This document shows, piece by piece, positions 58,001-64,000 of a DNA stretch of 64,000 nt; positions within the stretch are counted from its first letter, which is position 1; every line of letters starts with the position of its first letter. The notes beneath the pieces were generated by a model, which saw only the letters and a program-made list of their open reading frames with translations, did no database searches and had not been told where the DNA came from. The position numbers and the translations under genes are program-made. Source of the stretch: Mesocentrotus franciscanus (Eukaryota; Echinodermata; Echinoidea; Camarodonta; Strongylocentrotidae); contig CP137675.1 of the NCBI GenBank assembly GCA_037976565.1, positions 21,354,446 through 21,418,445 of the forward strand, read 5' to 3'.

Positions 58001-59952
58001 GTGCTCAAGTATTCCATATGTTTATGTATGTAGCATTTTCGTTCCATGAAGTATAGCTCCACCAGACACTTTCCATAGACCTCACGGCCCTAAAGGCATA
58101 ATTATTATCCTACGAAAGTTGAATACAAAATCAATGAACATGATCCCAAGGATTTTCAAAATTTAAACACAATATCAACAGCCATGTGTATCACTTTTTG
58201 AAATGTGTAAACACTAAATAATCTAGACTTGATTTCTACAGCATAGCAATATACTTAATGTACTTTGAGTGAAGGAGCCGGCATACCATATCTGTGATTA
58301 ACATAATTATAGCATGCAGAGTATATTTGCCCCTCCCTGAATTTTTATTCTATGTAAATGTAATACGATCGCAGAATACGATCAAGAAATCAAACTCGAG
58401 GGCAATTTCAACACCGTATGAGAAGTTTGGTGATCAAAGCAGAGATTCTGTGTCAGCGGGATTTTTACGTTGTTTGAAGAATAATCTATATTTGGTTATT
58501 ATCATAGTGAATATCTTGATTCAAGCTAGAGAATGAATAGAAATAAATCGATGTGCTCTTCATGAATGTGTTTACTGTTGAGTCCTATGTTTACATCACT
58601 CTTCTTTTCAGTGATAATCAAAACACATGAGAGATTGTATCAGTTATGTTATTTATTGTAGATCATGACTGAAGTACAGTTGCTATTTTTTAGTTCTTTT
58701 TGACGAAACTATACCTTTCCCTTATCTCTAGTGAATGGTCAGAAGAAATGTTACCAGTGCTTCGGACTTGCGTCAAGAAACCAGCTGCTAGCACAGACAG
58801 CAAGTAAACATCCCATATCAAGTTGCTCTGATATCAGCCCCAAAGCCAAACGCCCACCATCGATTGTACTGGAAAGTGCTTCACACAAAATTTCACCGTT
58901 AATTACAACTTTCAGCAAGGTGAGTGGATGGTAAAGTAATACGTATTACTGTATCATAACAAATGAATTTTTAAAAGTTCTCATGTTACTTTACTGAGCT
59001 TTTTGAGACATTTTATTGAAGAATCTCTTGTTTAGGAAAACGCTTTGTATGCATCGTATCTTACAATACTTGAACGGAAACACAGGCACTCCCCGTCTCC
59101 CCCTAAACCAAATCATAAAGTAGGCCTACCTAGTTTCCATTACCTCATTACCCCCGTTGATTCGATGGCTCTAAAATGACGGGTGACAATGACGATCTTT
59201 AATCTTATATTATGGGTACCCCTGCCGAATCCAAAGTCATTGTAGTTTGCTCAGCATTTTGTGCGTCTGTAAAATCACGCCTGACTGGAATGCTCCCAGG
59301 GAGTGGAGAATGTGCATACACTGTGTGCGCGCAAGCAAGAAAACAAAGAGAACAAAGAAAACAAAGAAAACAAAGAGTGTTATCAGGTTCTTGGTGAGCC
59401 GTTTCGGATAAAAACAAAACTCTGACATGCAAGAGAAGGAAAAAATGCTTAGTAGTATTCAGCAGTGAATGGGGACAGCTAGGAGAGGGAGTGCATGCGG
59501 GATGTGGTTGCTTTTCAGACAAGGTATATGAAGTTGGAATTATATATTTTTAAAATGATATTCAATTGGTAGTTTCTGTATTATTATTGATTTCAGCTGT
59601 TTGTGTTTGTATATGACATTCTATCATCACAATTCTTTGATCACAATTCTTATAACCCATAGCGAGTATATCCAGCATGGATGTAGATTACCTAATCCTT
59701 GGCTGCGGTGGTAAGTCGCCAACTAATGGATGTCGAGATTTTAGTCAGTTACCCAACATCGATGAAGTCCGCCAGCAGACCGAGAACGTCGTCGCGAAGC
59801 ATGGAGGTCGAGTCACCAGCATGAAAGGTGAAGCGTGTTTCTGCCCCAACAACCTGTGTAACTCGGCCACAACCAGTGCCGGAACAAGTATTGGCTTAAT
59901 GACTGTCTGTTTAGCGACCTTCTGGGTATTGAAGATGTCGCTTCGGAACTAG
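55062..59952 (+). CDS. Ly6/uPAR-like secreted, probably GPI-anchored protein, partial model
   Basis: Small extracellular three-finger-type protein; the ligand is unknown. The start exon supplies ATG+G (55062-55065, donor gtaagt). Exon 2 (56568-56627) completes a signal peptide, MGSVKNASLSVFILLIFVIC. Exon 3 (from 58732) begins VNGQKKCYQC, the CxxC opening of a Ly6/uPAR domain. The last exon (59663-59952) contains LGCGGKSPTNGC and ACFCPNNLCNSA, the typical CC...CN close of the domain, then a hydrophobic tail (IGLMTVCLATFWVLKM) fitting a GPI signal. The first two junctions are in phase. Exon 3 to the last exon is not: the strong donor at 58920 leaves phase 0, but the last exon needs one base. 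Either the weaker donor GCAA|gtaaac at 58804, which restores the frame, or an unseen exon is used. Confidence 0.75.
56568..56627 (+). CDS. Ly6-like gene: signal-peptide exon
   Basis: 60 bases between ttgcag and gtgagt. In the frame set by ATGG it reads GSVKNASLSVFILLIFVICS, a clear hydrophobic secretion signal. The other two frames are either stopped or not hydrophobic. Confidence 0.82.
58732..58919 (+). CDS. Ly6-like gene: cysteine exon 3
   Basis: Continues in phase from the signal exon: VNGQKKCYQCFGLASRNQLL. It stays open through ISSCSDISPKAKRP to AAG|gtgagt at 58919. An internal alternative donor at 58804 would shorten it to the Ly6-like start only and would fit the phase of the last exon. 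The part after 58803 is therefore less certain. Confidence 0.7.
59663..59952 (+). CDS. Ly6-like gene: last exon with C-terminal cysteine motif and GPI signal
   Basis: The acceptor is cccatag and the stop is TAG at 59950. It encodes SISSMDVDYLILGCGGK, NGCRDFSQ, a polar stretch, and GEACFCPNNLCNSATT. The CFC...LCN ending is the Ly6/uPAR signature. The tail GTSIGLMTVCLATFWVLKM after small residues (SATTSAG) fits a GPI-anchor signal. Confidence 0.85.
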
Positions 59953-61813
59953 AGACGAGTTTGATTCAGGAGCGTTGCTAGAGCCAAGGAAACACAAAAC
60001 CTACTTTGGACTAAAAAGACGCTCTCTAAAGGTTTCAATGTCTTCGTGACGTTTTGCGAACGTCTTGTGAACGTTGTGTGTTTGCTGGGAGGGGCCATCC
60101 CCACTTAAAATCCATTTCGGCAAACCAATAATATTGATCAAATATGGAAACTATAGGATTTCTTTTAAACTTGCCAGTAATTCACAAAAACAGGATGTAT
60201 TTCTCCCTTTGTCTAACTCCTTCCAAATAATCTATCGATGCCCATAGTTTGATTCAATATGTATGATAATGAAGTGCAGGATATATAGCATGGGATACTT
60301 AAAACTTTGTTCGCAATTTGTAATTACGAGCCCATGAAGGGGAAAATATGGTGATAAATCAAGATTTGAAGTTCAAAGTGATAATAAGTAGGACTGTTCA
60401 CTAATTAGAAAGCTCATTAATGAAATATAGGTGTACTGAAACAAAAAAAAATAATAACTTTTCGATCCTAGAGGATACAGGCCTAGCATCCCCTTATGAT
60501 AACATTTATTAGTAATACTAATAAATACGATGTTGTGAATGAATAATACGCATGCACTACTTCTATTGTATACCGCATATCATGATTCTATGCATCTTAT
60601 TAATCAAAACCGCGAGCATAAAATTGACTATTCAACATCGCATCATTTAACGGGCAAAAGTGAAAATGATTGCCCGGGAAAATCTTTTTTTAATAAATAC
60701 ATGATCACACCGGAAACGCGAAAAACATGCGGATTACAAACCCTTTGATTTGTACTTACTTCTACAAAATAATGAATAGATTTTGATAGGGATTATTGTC
60801 CCCCAAAATGATCTTTCTATGATTCACATACGGGACGCAGTATAAAATAGATGACTGCCAATTTTCTCGGGTTATCGTGATGGTTAAAACTACAGCCCTC
60901 GGTAATCATGACGATAAGCACAGTTTCAACTCACCTCGGACAATGATTTTAATCATGCTTCTCATAGTAGTCAATATTTGTATATTTGTATCATAATAAC
61001 TGAAATACACGAATAAAAGAATTAAGAACCTAGTTTTCCCTTTCTCCCGTCATCTTTCTTTTATACATGTTAGAGCGACCTTACCCTTACTTTCATTGTA
61101 TATTGTCCATGTTATCTGTAATCCAGTTTGCATTTTTAAAAATCACATCATATGACGCTTTAAGTCAAATTAAAGAAACTTTATCAAATATTTTATCATT
61201 ACCAATATGTTGGAATAGCTGTTTGTTATACTGAATAGGCATCTTGGAGTTTGCAGCACAAAGCCCACATACATACAAGTTCTAAGAAAATGTGCAAACT
61301 TAGATTAATAGCCACCCCAAAAATATGAAAATGTAGGTCTGAAAAACTTAAGCAAAATTGGATTTTCTTGCCCAAACGCATGTTATCGATTTGATTGCAT
61401 CTACAACAACATTATATTCCCTCTATCTGTCAGTATTATTTGTTTTCTTTACCAACAAGTTTTTGTTTGATTCTATAAAGTTGAGCATCGGCTTTTTAAA
61501 GCGTTCACAACTTCACAGTCCATATTATGTTCTTGTTTGAGTATACTAGCTCCTATAGCGATTGAGCTATAATAACTTCGAAAAACATGACGACACCTAT
61601 ACACCGGAGTCATGTAGGCCTATATGACAAGTTATTCTTAAGAAATTCACCGTTATGCTCTTTATAAAAGTCTAGACAGTGATGCATGATTGTACATTTC
61701 TTATTCCATTTCATCTCGTATGTATTCGAATAAAGAAAAAAATTAGTATTGATATTGATATTTAGCCCAATTTTTGTTGTTGACATTTCAAATACAGGAC
61801 AACATGCGATGGG

Positions 61814-61815
<2 letters not shown>
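59953..61815. other. Probable 3' UTR then intergenic DNA
   Basis: No coding signal. AATAAA at about 60520 and again at about 61013 are candidate poly(A) signals for the Ly6-like gene. Otherwise AT-rich with nothing recognised. Confidence 0.45.
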
Positions 61816-61816
<1 letters not shown>

Positions 61817-61884
<68 letters not shown>

Positions 61885-61978
61885 GGAGAGAGAAGGAATG
61901 AGAGGGAGAGCTAGAGGGGAGAGAGAGAGAGAATGAGAGAGACAGAGAGAGAGAAAGAGAGAGAGAGAGAGGGGAGAG

Positions 61979-62012
<34 letters not shown>
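61817..62012. repeat. (GA)n-rich microsatellite, ~195 bp
   Basis: Long GA/GGGA run with brief interruptions. Confidence 0.97.
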
Positions 62013-62016
<4 letters not shown>

Positions 62017-63238
62017 TAAGATAAGTGATTATATTATGTGTCATTGACAACGTATTCAACTGAAGAAAACATCAAAACCCATAAGATTTTCGAACCGGGC
62101 TCTGTAACAGTCGGTTCATTATAGGCGCAGACACAGAGCTGACCACGAGACCAACTCCCATCTCTCTGAAATGCATGAAATGAGGGCCTTTGCGTAAAAA
62201 AAAAGTGATAGGCGAACAACCGATTATACTAGATAAACAATGGCGGCCCCTATTCAGAAAAAAATATAAAAAAGAGACGGCAGGCCCTCCCACCCTTTCC
62301 GGAACTTCGGAAGGGCTGACGGGATTCCCGAAATCGTATTTATGTAAAAATACTTCCAGGACAACTTTCACAGTTCCTTTCTTTCCAAGAAATCATGGAT
62401 CGGCCCCGAATTTATTTAACACAACAACAACAACATAAACAAAAACAACCACAACGATAATAAAAATGAATTCAACAACATCAATGACAACAATCGTAGT
62501 AACAAAGAAAAGAAAATTGAAGTTTTTAATTCTGTTAAATTATGACACGTTTTAAAATATGAATCAGGGAAAACCGAGAAATATATATGATAGAAAACAA
62601 CTGAGTATACAGCGTTGTAGCTTTTTATGATTATGATGTGACTCATGAATCTGACAAAAAATACGTGATGACTAAATTTCGGAAATGTAATCAAATAAGA
62701 TATTTTAAAAATGAATTGGCAAAATGAAAATTACCCGAGTATACAGGGCTGTATCCATTTTCTGAGTATTATGTGATCAAAGGAAGCTGAGAGATATTGA
62801 TGGTTAAATTAGGAAATAAACATCTAGCTAAATATTACGATATAATTGTTTGTTTGTCTGTTTGATTATTTTCTGCATTTAAAAAAAAAAAAATGCATAA
62901 ACAAAAGTCAAAGTACATATATAATCATATCATAATATAAATCAATTAAGTATTTATACTTTAAAATAAATCACATAGTTGACAAACCATTCCAAAATTG
63001 AAAAATGCAGGAGACCGCCACCTTAAGCTGGAGCTTGAACACGATGGCGGCCTCAGAAAAGGAATTCGAAATAACTGAAGGAAAACTTATCTATCAAAAC
63101 GAAAATGTATTGAATAATCATCATAGATGTTGAAATGGAAGTGACAAAACATGCTTTGTGGGCAATCACTGATATGCTATAGATCATTACTATTGACCAT
63201 GATACTGGTCCATCATGACCGTCTACATGGTTATACCA
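62013..63238. other. No gene recognised
   Basis: AT-rich DNA with (AAC)n-like runs near 62420-62460. I see no gene. Confidence 0.5.
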
Positions 63239-63397
63239 GGGGGGCATTTCATCAACATTTGTCCACCGACAACTGTCGGCGCCGACTAAATTTGACCAAT
63301 CAGAGGCCTGAAAATAGTCGGTGACAATAAAATTGTCGGTGAAAATGATATTAGTCGGTGAAAACCACCGACTAATTGTTTCATGAAACGCCCCCCA
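63239..63397. mobile_element. 159-bp MITE with GGGGGGC-TTTCAT ends
   Basis: Left end GGGGGGCATTTCATCAA and right end TTTCATGAAACGCCCCCC are inverted repeats. Internal ACCGACAA/TTGTCGG and CACCGACTA/TAGTCGGTG stems form a fully self-complementary, non-coding element. Confidence 0.88.
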
Positions 63398-64000
63398 GAT
63401 CTCGATGACTACGTGACCGATACTCTGTAGCTATCAACAAAACCACATCTTCTCATTTCTTGAATTCTCCCTCTCTTGAAATTCGAAACTTTGGAACGTT
63501 ATTGTTTGTCACATTGACCAGATAATTTATTATTGGACCATATTGATTTATTCCATGTCATAACAGTTATTTTACACGAAGATGATATACCAACAACAAA
63601 AAGCAAACACTAAAGCGAGATAATTTACTAAGTTACTTCATAATTTTTAGCAGTCGATTATATATTCTGCTTAGTTTGTTTCAGAATATATATTCATTAT
63701 TTTTTCTACTTAATCATGCATAAAGTGTTAATGCTTTATTTTGTCATTTTGTTTATTTACCTTTTTGGAGGAAGGTGTGAGGCGTCCTCAATACACAATT
63801 CTCAAATCCAAGGTAATCAAGAAAACGTACATTTTTTGCGTGCAACTAAATATTTTCAATACTGATTAAACATTTATATGCCACACGACACCTAAACTTT
63901 ACGTGAATTACAACGATAGATTCTAGAGAACTTTCATTAACCGGGTGATATACAATTCCCTATTACATAAAGATGAAGAAAATAATGTTTGCTTTAGTAG

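Noticed and set aside
61610..62059. 149-residue frame on the minus strand
   Set aside because: Mostly a translated GA/CT microsatellite.

Overview
This looks like animal nuclear DNA: AT-rich, with intron-split genes, a 500-base assembly gap (48307-48806) and dense short inverted-repeat transposons. An echinoderm, probably a sea urchin or a relative, fits best. That placement is inference, from a LRRK1-type kinase, a Ly6/uPAR-like gene and the general look of the repeats; nothing here fixes the species.

Minus strand, about 2.5-29.4 kb: the main gene is a LRRK1-like ROCO protein kinase. I could place 17 exons with GT/AG borders and unbroken reading phase from each to the next (about 1,520 codons). 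In transcription order they encode the end of an ankyrin-like region, a leucine-rich repeat block, the Roc GTPase, the COR dimerisation domain, the kinase and the start of the C-terminal WD40-like region. The 5' ankyrin exons and the 3' end were not found. The intron between the first two visible exons is about 10 kb and is packed with mobile-element debris and CT microsatellites.

Plus strand, about 55.1-60.0 kb: a small secreted, probably GPI-anchored Ly6/uPAR-like (three-finger) gene, with a signal-peptide exon, a cysteine exon and a last exon ending in a hydrophobic tail. One internal splice junction is unresolved.

Between and beyond these (29.4-55 kb and 60-64 kb) I recognise no convincing gene. 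The space holds a 2.9-kb piggyBac-like non-autonomous element with TTAA target sites, a hAT-like MITE with a perfect 8-bp target duplication, several families of foldback elements, SINE-like tRNA-derived copies, minisatellites, segmental duplications and a small GC-rich island near 39.8-40.0 kb. At 3.4-4.2 kb, inside a kinase-gene intron, a satellite carries a regularly spaced nuclear-receptor-type (DR1) motif.

No clearly new biological system is evident. The most unusual items are the DR1 satellite, the long inverted repeat beside a kinase-gene splice donor, and the nested transposon structures.
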